Assembly (NCBI GenBank): GCA_937941545.1
Contig: CALDHI010000051.1
Coordinates: 1 to 40,976, forward strand
Length of the DNA: 40,976 nucleotides
DNA from: an uncultured Alphaproteobacteria bacterium
GTDB taxonomy: Bacteria > Pseudomonadota > Alphaproteobacteria > Micavibrionales > Micavibrionaceae
Direction: 5' to 3'
In this document: positions 1 to 8,313 of the stretch, piece after piece
How positions within the stretch are numbered: the first letter of the stretch is position 1
Layout of the letters: each line of letters opens with the position of its first letter
Translations under genes and position numbers: made by a program
The notes under the pieces: generated by a model
The model's input: the letters and a program-made list of their open reading frames with translations, nothing else
What the model was told of the DNA's origin: nothing
Database searches by the model: none

Positions 1-105
1 GCGAAGCACGCCATGCGCCGCAGGATGTTGCGGTCCAAAGTTCATAGTATAAGGCTTGATATGGGTTTGTGACCCAACCTCAATATTTTCTTCTGTTTGT
101 GTCAT
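1..105 (-). CDS. nuoD: NADH-quinone oxidoreductase subunit D, N-terminal fragment (cut by window edge)
   Basis: Only the first 35 codons are in the window; the gene continues past base 1. The ATG is at 105-103. The end of the visible peptide reads [15 protein letters not shown], the hallmark N-terminal motif of the 49-kDa/NuoD family, which helps form the quinone-binding cavity of respiratory Complex I. It lies 4 bases after the stop of the FliL-like gene and downstream of nuoC, so it belongs to the same minus-strand transcript. NuoC and NuoD are separate proteins here, unlike the fused NuoCD of E. coli. Confidence 0.95.
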   Translation of the reverse strand, partial: MTQTEENIEVGSQTHIKPYTMNFGPQHPAAHGVLR

Positions 106-109
106 TGTA

Positions 110-562
110 TTAGTATTTCTTGTATAAAATTTCTTTAATCACATTTATGCCTAGAATATTTTCAGACTCATTCATAAGCTCTTCTTTCAATCTCACAGTA
201 TAATTTTCTTGATTAAAATAGCTGACGTTTTTTTCTGTTAACAACACATTAAAACGATCATATAGTTTGGGTGCTTCTGTGATGTAAACCTTTTCTGCGC
301 CACGAAACAATTCAACCGCTAGCTGAAGTCTTAAATAATTTTTCTTTTGAGTATTTCCTTTTAAATTAAGTACAACTAAAGGAAGCTCAGGATACTTACC
401 AACGCTACAATTAATCCCTTCAACTTGGTTAGAGGTTTGTGCTTCAAAAGAGGTATCAACAAGTTCTTTAATTAATTTTTGATTTTCTTTATAAAGAAAA
501 CCTCCTAAGATGAGCATCGTAATTAACGATAAACGACTAGAATACTTCAATATCTGTCTCAC
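110..562 (-). CDS. FliL-like single-pass membrane protein inserted between nuoC and nuoD
   Basis: This 150-residue protein starts at GTG 562-560, sharing one base with the nuoC stop and preceded by an AGGGGG ribosome-binding site about 9 bases upstream. Residues about 12-25 form one hydrophobic anchor after a basic N-terminus, so the rest should face the periplasm. From about residue 55 the pattern resembles the FliL domain: a [10 protein letters not shown] strand, then [10 protein letters not shown], a stretch like 'P.L.D....LL..K', and a C-terminal [14 protein letters not shown] helix. FliL proteins are flagellar-motor-associated or stomatin-like factors; no flagellar genes are visible here. 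The FliL resemblance is by eye and the function in a Complex I operon is unknown. Close packing on both sides argues that it is a real, translationally coupled gene. Confidence 0.75.
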   Translation of the reverse strand: MRQILKYSSRLSLITMLILGGFLYKENQKLIKELVDTSFEAQTSNQVEGINCSVGKYPELPLVVLNLKGNTQKKNYLRLQLAVELFRGAEKVYITEAPKLYDRFNVLLTEKNVSYFNQENYTVRLKEELMNESENILGINVIKEILYKKY

Positions 563-1233
563 TATTTATCGCCCCCTACTTCTTTATTGGACGCTTTCCA
601 ACCTTGGGTTGGGACAGTTCCTTTTTCATCACCGGGAAGCTGTACGTCTGTCATACCCTCCCATGGCGATAGGTAATCAAAGGTTCTGAAATCTTGTGTC
701 AGATGAACAGGTTCATACACCACGCGGCGTTGCTCCTCGTCATACCGAAGCTCTACATGCCCCGTCAGGGGGAAATCTTTACGCAATGGATGCCCCTCAA
801 AACCATAGTCCGTTAGGATACGGCGCAGGTCATTATGCCCATCAAAGAATATACCATATAAATCCCACGCTTCGCGCTCAAACCATCCTGCTGTACTAAA
901 TACTTCCGTAGCGGTGGGGACAAACTCTTCTTCGGTCACGGCCACTTTTACACGGATGCGGTTGTTTTGGGTTAAGGATAATAAGTTGTAAACCACATCA
1001 AAACGCTTGGCACGCTCAGGGTAATCAACGCCGCAAAGACTGACGAGCATCTTAAATTGGCATTCTGAATCATCGCGCAAGAACTGTAGAACCTTACAGA
1101 TATTTTGCGGTTCAGCGCATAAAACCACTTCGCCATTTATCATCTCGCTGGAGATTATTGCCTCACCTAGGCTCTCCGCGACGTGTTCCGCTACGTCCAT
1201 TAAGGATTCATCTTGTACGTTTGTATCAGGCAT
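562..1233 (-). CDS. nuoC: NADH-quinone oxidoreductase subunit C
   Basis: The 223-residue product matches the 30-kDa subunit of Complex I, part of the peripheral arm at the cytoplasmic face. Family marks are the '[18 protein letters not shown]' segment, '[19 protein letters not shown]' and 'YLSPWE' near the C-terminus. The length is normal for an unfused alphaproteobacterial NuoC. The ATG at 1233 shares one base with the nuoB stop, so translation is coupled. It is followed directly by the FliL-like gene and then nuoD. Confidence 0.97.
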   Translation of the reverse strand: MPDTNVQDESLMDVAEHVAESLGEAIISSEMINGEVVLCAEPQNICKVLQFLRDDSECQFKMLVSLCGVDYPERAKRFDVVYNLLSLTQNNRIRVKVAVTEEEFVPTATEVFSTAGWFEREAWDLYGIFFDGHNDLRRILTDYGFEGHPLRKDFPLTGHVELRYDEEQRRVVYEPVHLTQDFRTFDYLSPWEGMTDVQLPGDEKGTVPTQGWKASNKEVGGDK

Positions 1234-1808
1234 TATCGAACAATCCTTGTATCTTCACGTTGGATTTTCTTTTGCAATTGTAGCAAACCATAAACCAGCG
1301 CTTCGGCGGTTGGGGGGCAACCCGGTACATAAATATCAACAGGCACAATACGGTCACACCCGCGTACAACAGAATATGAATAATGATAATACCCACCGCC
1401 ATTGGCGCATGAGCCCATAGAAATAACCCAGCGTGGCTCTGGCATTTGGTCATAGACACGGCGCAGCGCAGGCGCCATTTTATTGGTCAACGTCCCCGCG
1501 ACAATCATCACATCCGATTGACGGGGACTTGGGCGTGGTATCATACCAAAACGGTCAAGGTCATAACGTGACATATAAGAGTGAATCATCTCAACCGCGC
1601 AACAGGCCAAACCAAACGTCATCGGCCAAAGTGAGCCCGTACGCGCCCAATCAAAAAGCGAGTCCGCAGAAGTGAGCAGATACCCCTTCTCATTTAGATG
1701 CTTCGACATCGCCGCAGGCACAACATCTTGCGCTTTGGCATCAAGATGCGGAACATCTGTTGTGAAGGGCGCATCAGGTGCGGTGATTACTTTACGATCA
1801 TGTGTCAT
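1233..1808 (-). CDS. nuoB: NADH-quinone oxidoreductase subunit B
   Basis: The 191-residue protein is the PSST/NuoB subunit that carries iron-sulfur cluster N2, the last electron donor to quinone. The four ligands are visible: the adjacent Cys69-Cys70 in GLACCAVEM, Cys134 in GSCANGGG and Cys164 in [11 protein letters not shown]. The N-terminal ~45 residues are a variable extension. The start ATG follows the stop of the 65-residue upstream ORF by only 3 bases and has no strong ribosome-binding site of its own, which suggests coupling to that ORF. Confidence 0.97.
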   Translation of the reverse strand: MTHDRKVITAPDAPFTTDVPHLDAKAQDVVPAAMSKHLNEKGYLLTSADSLFDWARTGSLWPMTFGLACCAVEMIHSYMSRYDLDRFGMIPRPSPRQSDVMIVAGTLTNKMAPALRRVYDQMPEPRWVISMGSCANGGGYYHYSYSVVRGCDRIVPVDIYVPGCPPTAEALVYGLLQLQKKIQREDTRIVR

Positions 1809-1811
1809 TTA

Positions 1812-2009
1812 TTAACTCAACTTTATTTCTGGTAACCTATCACCGTTACAATGATGAATGGGATACAATTCTTTATTTTTCAATATTAGGGGCATTGTAG
1901 GATATATCGCCAAATACTTTTCTTCCAATTGTGGCTTATTCGCAATTTTAAAAGTTCCAGAAACGCGCACCAACGGTGGCCCTTCAAAAAAATTATCCTT
2001 TATTCCCAA
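1812..2009 (-). CDS. small unknown protein between nuoA and nuoB
   Basis: This 65-codon ORF fills the gap between nuoA and nuoB. It begins with TTG at 2009-2007, overlapping the 3' end of nuoA by 10 bases. A good AAGGGAG ribosome-binding site lies at 2023-2017, 7 bases upstream. Its TAA stop is 3 bases before the nuoB ATG. The product has no signal peptide or membrane segment and is moderately basic, with motifs such as [18 protein letters not shown] recognise no family. Precise packing and the ribosome-binding site favour a real gene, or at least a translated coupler for nuoB. An ORF lies opposite on the plus strand but has no comparable signals. Confidence 0.5.
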   Translation of the reverse strand: MGIKDNFFEGPPLVRVSGTFKIANKPQLEEKYLAIYPTMPLILKNKELYPIHHCNGDRLPEIKLS

Positions 2010-2377
2010 TCCAATGCTCCCTTATTCCATTCATAGATAAAGCCCACAGTTAACACACCGAGGAATGTCATCATTGACCAAAAACCAAACATGCCAATCT
2101 CACCTAAGCTGATGGCCCAAGGAAACAGGAACGCTATTTCTAAATCAAATATAATAAAAAGAATCGCAACTAGATAAAACCGAACGTCAAAACGGCTTCG
2201 TGCATCGTCGAACGCATCAAATCCACACTCATATGCGGCGTTCTTATCCGCATCAGGGTTTTGCTTACCCACCACAAAAGACAGCCCAATCATCGCCACT
2301 GACATCACACTAGCGATGACAATAAACAATATAATTGGCAAATATTCGATTAATAGGTCTTCAGAAGCCATAGGCAC
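2000..2377 (-). CDS. nuoA: NADH-quinone oxidoreductase subunit A
   Basis: The 125-residue membrane protein has three predicted transmembrane helices (about residues 10-32, 66-88 and 94-116). It shows the NuoA/ND3 signature [20 protein letters not shown] in the first loop, with the conserved Glu and Cys. ND3 forms the loop near the quinone site and the junction of the two Complex I arms. It is the first gene of the minus-strand nuo operon. The codon at 2377 is ATG; a second ATG two codons on (MAS) is an alternative start. Confidence 0.96.
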   Translation of the reverse strand: MPMASEDLLIEYLPIILFIVIASVMSVAMIGLSFVVGKQNPDADKNAAYECGFDAFDDARSRFDVRFYLVAILFIIFDLEIAFLFPWAISLGEIGMFGFWSMMTFLGVLTVGFIYEWNKGALDWE

Positions 2378-2547
2378 ACATCTTTATATTTTAAAACACT
2401 GCCTATTACTTAGCATATTTGGCAAATTAGCCAAACAGTAAATGAGGAAATCATCATAAAACTTAAGGGATAAAATCGTAAAATTGAAAAGTTTGAGATA
2501 TCAGACCAGCGTAGCGCATTTACACGCCTGAGCGTACTTAAATTAAA
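2378..2547 (-). promoter_or_regulatory. leader region upstream of nuoA
   Basis: This 170-base stretch carries no gene. It should hold the nuo promoter, unless nuo is transcribed through from tRNA-Pro. On the minus strand TTGGCT is followed after 16 bases by TAAGTA, a weak sigma-70-like match that overlaps a TTGGC-N6-GCCAA inverted repeat. Next to the tRNA end lies one copy of the CTCAGG-type hairpin repeat (listed separately), which may end the tRNA transcript. Confidence 0.3.
2506..2540 (-). repeat. CTCAGG/CTACGC hairpin repeat, copy 1
   Basis: Read on the minus strand this is TAAGTACGCTCAGG, a short variable centre GCGTGTAAATGCG, then CTACGC. It aligns with the copies at 13531 and 37513 over the CTCAGG and GCTACGC blocks, and its variable centre keeps the TAAA loop seen in the 37513 copy. 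It lies a few bases after the encoded CCA end of tRNA-Pro. Confidence 0.55.
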
Positions 2548-2624
2548 TGGTCGGAGTGGAGAGATTCGAACTCCCGACATCCTGCTCCCAAAGCAGGCGC
2601 GCTACCAGGCTGCGCTACACTCCG
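2548..2624 (-). tRNA. tRNA-Pro(TGG)
   Basis: The minus strand folds into a full 77-base tRNA with the 3' CCA encoded. The acceptor stem pairs CGGAGTG with CACTCCG. The D arm contains AGCGCAGCCTGGTAGCGC, and the anticodon arm is CCTGC-TTTGGGA-GCAGG, giving anticodon TGG (proline). The T arm contains GGGAGTTCGAATCTCTC. The G18-G19 and TTCGAAT elements are present and nothing is degenerate. Confidence 0.97.
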
Positions 2625-2642
2625 ACATTTTAAAGGTGCCGT

Positions 2643-2693
2643 GCGCATAAATGCGAAGGCAGATTAAGGCGTCATGCGGGTAAACCCGAAGAC
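2643..2693. repeat. two related mini-hairpins
   Basis: GCGCATAAATGCGAAGGC (2643-2660) and GCGGGTAAACCCGAAGAC (2676-2693) share the frame GCG-NN-TAAA-NN-CGAAG-N-C. The two variable bases on each side change together so that pairing is kept (CAT/ATG versus GGT/ACC). The rest of 2625-2768 shows no gene; the promoter of tRNA-Pro should lie in it. Confidence 0.45.
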
Positions 2694-2768
2694 TATCCGC
2701 AAACCTGATTACGAATGGCTATTTATTACAACAAGCATGATAAGCATGCAAGCCTTTAAATACTCTTA

Positions 2769-3236
2769 TTACTTAAAAAATCGATGGGAGACATTGTCCC
2801 CGACTTTCAAGTCCAATTCTTTCGCAATTCCACCATTAATTTCAAGCACCGCACCCACAGCACCATAAGAGGGAATTGACTTCAAATCACCAGGTATCGC
2901 ACTATCATGAATTTTATGAATAGTGCCATCCGCTTTAATAAAAATCATATCGAGTGGAATAAGCGTATTCTTCATCCAAAAACGACGCTCCGCTTCCTCA
3001 CCGCCAAAATAAAACAACATGCCGTGATCCTCTGGCATAGTCTCCCTATCCATTAAGCCATAGGTTACTTCTTCAATCGTACGCGCCAGCTCAACTTTAA
3101 AGGCATGACTTTGTCCATTGGCGCTTTCAATCACAAGGGTTTCTGTCTTACCTGAATGGATTTTAGGTTTACCGTTGTCTTCCTGACACGCCATCAACGG
3201 CATTATAAACGCCAATAAAAGGAAATATTTAATCAT
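2769..3236 (-). CDS. DUF192 family lipoprotein
   Basis: The 155-residue protein has a type II signal peptide with lipobox LMAC (Cys17) and should be anchored to a membrane facing the periplasm. Residues about 35-150 form a DUF192 domain, recognisable from 'ARTIEEVTYGLMDRETMPEDHGMLF', 'FWMKNTLIPLDMIFI' and the C-terminal 'VLEINGGIAKEL-LKVGD'. The biochemical role of DUF192 is not established. The ATG shares one base with the stop of the upstream permease gene, so the two are translationally coupled. Confidence 0.88.
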   Translation of the reverse strand: MIKYFLLLAFIMPLMACQEDNGKPKIHSGKTETLVIESANGQSHAFKVELARTIEEVTYGLMDRETMPEDHGMLFYFGGEEAERRFWMKNTLIPLDMIFIKADGTIHKIHDSAIPGDLKSIPSYGAVGAVLEINGGIAKELDLKVGDNVSHRFFK

Positions 3237-4615
3237 TAAAACCCACCAAAATATTTATATTGTACATAAACATGCGCAATAGCGATTGTTCCAATCATCA
3301 TCGGAAATGCGAGTTTCAAGAACCTCACAAAAGCAATACGATGCCCTGCCCGTTCCGCAAACGATGCCACCATAACATTAGCACTGGCCGCGATGATTGA
3401 ACCATTTCCACCCAAACAAGCCCCAAGAGCAAGACACCACCAAAGTGGCATAATCTTATCAGGCCCACCAAAGCTATCCGCCGTTGATTCAATCAAAGGA
3501 ATCATTGTCGCCACAAACGGGATATTATCAACAATCGCAGAAAATATAGCCGATGTCCAAAGCACGACAATACCCGTCATTGCCAGGTCACCACCCGTCA
3601 GATCAAGAAGCTTCTGCCCTAACAAGGTCAGCAATCCCGCATGCTCTACCCCATATACCAACATGAAAAGTCCCATGAAGAAGAAAATTGTCTCCCACTC
3701 CACTTCACCAAGGGCTTTATGCACCATATGCGTTTGCTTTTCAGCTTTGAATTTATAGATATTCAACAACATCAACAAGGCCGCCCCCGTCAACGCGGTC
3801 GTACCTGGTTCAATACCATGCCCGTGTCCCACAACGAAGCCAAAGATAACCAACGCCAAAACAAACAGAGACTTCATCAATAAAACTTTATCCGTCAGCG
3901 CTTCTTCTGGTTTATATTTCAATAAATGCTCTTTTGCCTTATCAGACGTTGTCATTTTGCGTCCCCAGACAAAATCAAAAAAGACAAGCATAACAATCAT
4001 AATAATTCCTGAAGCCGGCGCAGTATTATAGATAAAATCCATGAAGCTAAACCCAACAGCCGAGCCAATAAGAATATTAGGCGGATCGCCGATAAGCGTT
4101 GCCATACCCCCAATGTTAGAGGCAAAAATCTGCGCAACTAAAAAGATGTAAGGGTTTAGTTTCAATTGCTCCGTTAGCAATAACGTAATCGGCACAATCA
4201 ACATAACTGTGGTTACATTGTCCAACAACGCAGAGAAAACCGCCGTAATAATAGACAGCACAATCAAAAGTGCGCGTGGATTACCCTTCACAGATTTTGC
4301 CGCCAAAATTGCCACGTACTGAAAAACACCGCTGTTCTTCATAATACCCACAATCACCATCATACCTATAAGAAGGAAAATAGTATTGAAATCAATGCCA
4401 CCAACCGCTAGCTCTTGGTTTAACACCCCAAGAATAATCATTGCGCCCGCCCCTAACAAGGCAACAACAGCACGGTTAATGCGTTCAGATATAATAAAAG
4501 CGTACGCGATACACAAAATTGCCGTGGCAACAAACATCACACCATCGAAGCCAAATATTGTTTCTGGAATAATGGATAGCCCTGTGTGTGCTACCGCTTC
4601 TTCTTTACTAACCAT
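3236..4615 (-). CDS. ArsB/NhaD-type ion permease (SLC13-like)
   Basis: The 459-residue polytopic protein has about 11-12 hydrophobic helices and the internal duplication typical of the ion transporter superfamily. Family marks include 'LLDNVTTVMLIVPITLLL', 'NIGGMATLIGDPPNILIG' and the second-repeat 'SAIVDNIPFVATMIPLI'. This pattern fits the ArsB/NhaD permeases (Na+/H+ or anion exchange); the substrate cannot be read from sequence. It lies between a CBS-pair protein and a DUF192 lipoprotein on the same strand with gaps of 28 bases and -1 base, so the three likely form one operon. The CBS protein might be a nucleotide-sensing regulator of the permease (inference). Confidence 0.9.
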   Translation of the reverse strand: MVSKEEAVAHTGLSIIPETIFGFDGVMFVATAILCIAYAFIISERINRAVVALLGAGAMIILGVLNQELAVGGIDFNTIFLLIGMMVIVGIMKNSGVFQYVAILAAKSVKGNPRALLIVLSIITAVFSALLDNVTTVMLIVPITLLLTEQLKLNPYIFLVAQIFASNIGGMATLIGDPPNILIGSAVGFSFMDFIYNTAPASGIIMIVMLVFFDFVWGRKMTTSDKAKEHLLKYKPEEALTDKVLLMKSLFVLALVIFGFVVGHGHGIEPGTTALTGAALLMLLNIYKFKAEKQTHMVHKALGEVEWETIFFFMGLFMLVYGVEHAGLLTLLGQKLLDLTGGDLAMTGIVVLWTSAIFSAIVDNIPFVATMIPLIESTADSFGGPDKIMPLWWCLALGACLGGNGSIIAASANVMVASFAERAGHRIAFVRFLKLAFPMMIGTIAIAHVYVQYKYFGGF

Positions 4616-4643
4616 AATTTAATTCTTTCTTACTTTTATTATA

Positions 4644-5117
4644 TTACTCAATAATTTCTTTAATTTGACTGTCTAAATGTTCTAATAATGTTTGGCGTGA
4701 CACCAAACCGACGAATTGTTGTGTTTTCTCTTCAACAATGGCTACTGGGCTACCTTTTGTAGCCATCACACGTGTGATCTCCCACATAGACGTGTCAGGA
4801 TCAACACAAACTGCATCTTCATCTAAATGCTCTTTTATTGGCTCTGCATATAGCTTACTAAGACGCTTTACTATGTCGGGGGTCGCCCCTTTAACAAAAT
4901 CTAAATTTTCTAACCCATCTTCCATTTGTACAGAAGCAGGCAGCAACTTCGTCAAAATATGACGCAAGCCAAACACACCATGAAATTTTTTATTGTCATC
5001 AATCACAGGAATTGAACGGATGTTATATTGTTTAAAAACATCCATAGCTTCCTTGATTGTATTCTCAGGTTTTAAAGCAATTACGTCTTTTAAAATAATG
5101 TCTTGTGATGGTGACAT
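4644..5117 (-). CDS. tandem CBS-domain protein
   Basis: The 157-residue protein consists of two CBS motifs, about residues 1-60 (AMDVFKQYNIRSIPVIDDNKKF, then GVFGLRHIL) and 95-155 (VDPDTSMWEITRVMATKGSP, then FVGLVSRQTLLEHL), with a helical linker. CBS pairs bind adenosyl nucleotides and regulate attached or partner proteins. No catalytic domain is present. It is the first gene of the unit with the downstream ArsB/NhaD permease, 28 bases away. A role as a regulatory subunit of that permease is inferred from context only. Confidence 0.85.
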   Translation of the reverse strand: MSPSQDIILKDVIALKPENTIKEAMDVFKQYNIRSIPVIDDNKKFHGVFGLRHILTKLLPASVQMEDGLENLDFVKGATPDIVKRLSKLYAEPIKEHLDEDAVCVDPDTSMWEITRVMATKGSPVAIVEEKTQQFVGLVSRQTLLEHLDSQIKEIIE

Positions 5118-5369
5118 TTTACGACTCCCGTTTTTATTATTTACATCAAAATATACATCGGATTTTTCGCACTATACGCCCATAAATTCAGGATGCAACA
5201 ATTTTTAACTACAATAAGAACCGCTATGGCAAGTAAGCCACTCTATAGACTTAACTCCCTAGTCGTCACCTAAATTACAAAGTAATTCTAAGGCAACATC
5301 ATTAATCGAAAAACAGATTTTCTCAGAATTTCGTTGCGCTTAATTCAGGGAGTGAGGAGACAAAGAGGC

Positions 5370-7145
5370 TTAATTGGCTTGTCCAGCTTTTACCATTTGG
5401 GCATAGACATTGCCGCGCGCCAGCAATTCGCCGTGATTACCGCGTTCAATAACTTGCCCTTTATCCATGACAATAATTTGATCCGCATCTTTAATGGTGG
5501 ACAACCTATGCGCAATGACAAGGGTCGTACGTCCTTTTTGTATTTTGCTCAAAGTTGCCTGAATCGCTCGTTCGGCTTCATTATCAAGCGCGGACGTTGC
5601 TTCATCTAAAAGCAATATCGGCGCATCGCGTAGAATAGCTCTTGCAATAGAGATTCGCTGACGTTGCCCACCTGAAAGACTCACGCCATCTTCGCCCAGC
5701 TTCGTATCATACCCTTTTGGCAAGGCACGAATAAAATCATCCGCATCGGCGGCAATGGCGGCCTTAATGATCTCATCTTGAAACGCCCCATCGCGCCCGT
5801 ACCCAATATTCGCCCAGACAGTATCATCAAAGATGGTAATATCTTGGGACACCAGCGAGATATTTTCACGTAAAGACACCTTTGTCACGTGACGCACATC
5901 AATGCCATCAATCAACACACGTCCTTTTGTCACATCGAAAAAGCGCGGTATAAGGTTCATAACCGTGGTCTTACCACTGCCCGAATGCCCGACCAACGCG
6001 GTGACTTTGCCGTAGGGAATTTTAATAGAAACACCCTTTAAGGCCTTCGCCTCATCTTCTAAATCATAACAAAAATCAACATTTTCAAATTCAATTTCTG
6101 GGGAATTTGTTGTTAAGGTTTTAGCATCATATTTGTCACGCACTTCGATATCAGTGTCCAACATATCAAACACACGATCCGCCGCGCCCAAGCCCATTTG
6201 CAAAGCATTGTTCAGACGCGCCAGCTTCTTCATCGGCTCGTACGCTAATGTAAACGCCGTAATAAACGAGAGTAATTGCCCCGCCGTGCTCTCACCCGCC
6301 GCCACCTGATACCCGCCATACACAATAATGCCCAGAACAACCAAGCCCACCAGCGTCTCATTTACAGGCGTTGATAAGTTTGCAATACGCACAGATTTCA
6401 ACATTAAATCCCGAACATGCTGAATAGCATTTCCGGCTAAATTTTTCTCATATTCTTCACGATTATACGCCTTCACAAGACGCACACCTTGGAAAATTTG
6501 GGACAATCTATCCGATAAAACCGCCTGCCCTATTTGGATATTGCCCGACATTTTACGCAAGCGCTTACCAATCCAGGCCACAAAAATTACAATAAAAGGG
6601 AAAATCGTAAACGCCCCTAATGCCAAAACCCAATCTTGGTAAAACATCACCGCCACAAGCAAAACCAGCGTAATCACGCTTTTACCAATTCCCGTCAACG
6701 TGCCCGTGAGGGCTTTACGCACCACTTCAACGTCACTTGTCACGCGCGAGATAAGCTGACCCGATGGGTTGTTATGAAAGAATTTCAAATCCAAATCCAT
6801 GAAATGACCAAAGAGTTGCTTTTGAATGGTTGCCACCACCGCCTGACCAATTTTATTCATCAAGATGGTTTCAAAATATGAGGCAATACCGCGAACAAAG
6901 AAGATAATGAAAATCCCCAGCCCCAACGCCCAAATGCGTGACGTTTGTCCCGCCACCAATACTTGGTCAATAACGGGTTCGATAATTGTTGCAAACGCCG
7001 CCGTCATCGCAGCAGCCACAATCATAAACCCCACCGCCATCGCCAACGTCCACCAATGTGCGGAGATATAGTCACGCATAATGCGCTTCACCAAAGGCAT
7101 AGTTTTCGCACGGTCATTCAGGGTGTATTTATCGCTTTTGCTCAT
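5370..7145 (-). CDS. msbA: MsbA-type ABC exporter (lipid A / phospholipid flippase)
   Basis: The 591-residue half-transporter has six N-terminal transmembrane helices (about 30-320) fused to one ATPase domain (about 350-590). Visible motifs are Walker A GHSGSGKTT, the Q-loop region, signature LSGGQRQR, Walker B ILLLDEATSALD and the H-loop AHRLST. Length and order match MsbA and related lipid exporters, which act as homodimers in the inner membrane and flip lipid A-core. A general multidrug exporter of the same fold is an alternative. The gene stands alone, with about 250 bases of gene-free DNA after it and 96 bases before the HAD gene. Confidence 0.88.
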   Translation of the reverse strand: MSKSDKYTLNDRAKTMPLVKRIMRDYISAHWWTLAMAVGFMIVAAAMTAAFATIIEPVIDQVLVAGQTSRIWALGLGIFIIFFVRGIASYFETILMNKIGQAVVATIQKQLFGHFMDLDLKFFHNNPSGQLISRVTSDVEVVRKALTGTLTGIGKSVITLVLLVAVMFYQDWVLALGAFTIFPFIVIFVAWIGKRLRKMSGNIQIGQAVLSDRLSQIFQGVRLVKAYNREEYEKNLAGNAIQHVRDLMLKSVRIANLSTPVNETLVGLVVLGIIVYGGYQVAAGESTAGQLLSFITAFTLAYEPMKKLARLNNALQMGLGAADRVFDMLDTDIEVRDKYDAKTLTTNSPEIEFENVDFCYDLEDEAKALKGVSIKIPYGKVTALVGHSGSGKTTVMNLIPRFFDVTKGRVLIDGIDVRHVTKVSLRENISLVSQDITIFDDTVWANIGYGRDGAFQDEIIKAAIAADADDFIRALPKGYDTKLGEDGVSLSGGQRQRISIARAILRDAPILLLDEATSALDNEAERAIQATLSKIQKGRTTLVIAHRLSTIKDADQIIVMDKGQVIERGNHGELLARGNVYAQMVKAGQAN

Positions 7146-7241
7146 ATAAAATACATACTAAGCCATTCAGATTTAAGAGTAAATTCAATAGTCGCAGTAA
7201 TGCAGAGGAATTTGAAAGACCTCTTATTCAAAGGATATTTC

Positions 7242-8174
7242 TTATTTTGGCTGTTTACGTTTCTTGTGCTTACGGTCAGGAAGCGCGTTGCCCCATTGCA
7301 TTTCATCTACCAGATAATTTGGCATGATGTTTCCGTATTGGATAATGAGGTTTTTGAGGGTGTTATCCACCTCTTTCAAATTTTGACAATGCATAAAGTT
7401 CGCCGCATGAAGCCCTGATTTAAACAAGCAGGTGTCAATGCCCAAGGCATGCGCCCCTAGAATATCATGCGCCATGGTGTCGCCAAACATAACTGTATGC
7501 GACGGGAACACGTCTTTCTTTTGGAATAACTCGATACAATGTTTAAACAAAATCGCATGTGGTTTTCCGACATAATAAACAATGCCGCCCGCATCTTCAT
7601 AACGACGCGCCAATAACCCCGGCCCCATAAGGAAGTTTGTCCCAATCAAGCCTTTACTGTCTTGGTTTGCACACACGGCCTTTAGACGACGTTGGATAGC
7701 GCGGCGGATATCCGCATCATAATGTTCCAGCGTTTTCATTGGATAATCCATACCAAGAAGAAGGACGAAATCCGCCTTCTCAACATCATCCGTGACGTCC
7801 ACATCTAATCCATCCAAAATAGAGGTGTCATTTTGACGTGTAATCACAAACGCGGTCTTACCCAAAGATTTAAAAATCCCGTTATCAGGCTCGCTCAAGC
7901 CTTCACGAATATATTCGGTTGGGGTCACAATATGACTATAGAGGCTTGGCCCTATGCCCATTTTCTTCAATTGTGCTTTTTTCTCAACGGCCGTCATGCG
8001 GTCATTCGAGAGAATGATAATCTCTTTTTTGCGTTGTTTTAGCTCTTTTAGGCAATCAACAGCATACGGAAAAGCGTCTTCCCCGTCATGAAGGACGCCC
8101 CAATCATCAATGATACAGCCCATATAGCTGTCTGAGATATCTGATATTCCGGCACAGAATTTGGTCTTAGCCAT
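7242..8174 (-). CDS. HAD superfamily IIA hydrolase (alphaproteobacterial type)
   Basis: The 310-residue protein has the class IIA haloacid dehalogenase layout of the NagD/PGP relatives. The first motif is modified to IDDWGVLHDGEDAFPYA (usually DxDG-like with a nucleophilic Asp), followed by IILSNDRM for the Ser/Thr motif. The C-terminal motif is MFGDTMAHDILGAHALGIDTCLF. It resembles the family described almost only in alphaproteobacteria (TIGR01459 type), whose substrate is unknown. The C-terminus is lysine-rich (DRKHKKRKQPK). Confidence 0.87.
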   Translation of the reverse strand: MAKTKFCAGISDISDSYMGCIIDDWGVLHDGEDAFPYAVDCLKELKQRKKEIIILSNDRMTAVEKKAQLKKMGIGPSLYSHIVTPTEYIREGLSEPDNGIFKSLGKTAFVITRQNDTSILDGLDVDVTDDVEKADFVLLLGMDYPMKTLEHYDADIRRAIQRRLKAVCANQDSKGLIGTNFLMGPGLLARRYEDAGGIVYYVGKPHAILFKHCIELFQKKDVFPSHTVMFGDTMAHDILGAHALGIDTCLFKSGLHAANFMHCQNLKEVDNTLKNLIIQYGNIMPNYLVDEMQWGNALPDRKHKKRKQPK

Positions 8175-8212
8175 GGTGATAATACAACCTTTAAAATTAC
8201 TCTCTTAAACGC

Positions 8213-8246
8213 AAAATAAAGGGCGAAAAGAAATCGCCCTTATTTT
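8213..8246 (-). terminator. intrinsic terminator after the coiled-coil gene
   Basis: On the minus strand AAAATAAGGGCGA pairs with TCGCCCTTTATTTT around a short loop, with one bulged base and a T-rich 3' side. It lies about 70 bases after the stop of the 1211-residue gene and before the HAD gene. Confidence 0.7.
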
Positions 8247-8313
8247 GATATTTGTATTATGCCGATAAAGCTTTCATCAATCAATGGTATAAATCACACC
8301 GTCAATTAATATG

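Noticed and set aside
1858-2040. 60-codon plus-strand frame opposite the small gene between nuoA and nuoB
   Set aside because: Antisense to the operon with no initiation signals; the minus-strand frame has a strong ribosome-binding site and tight packing.
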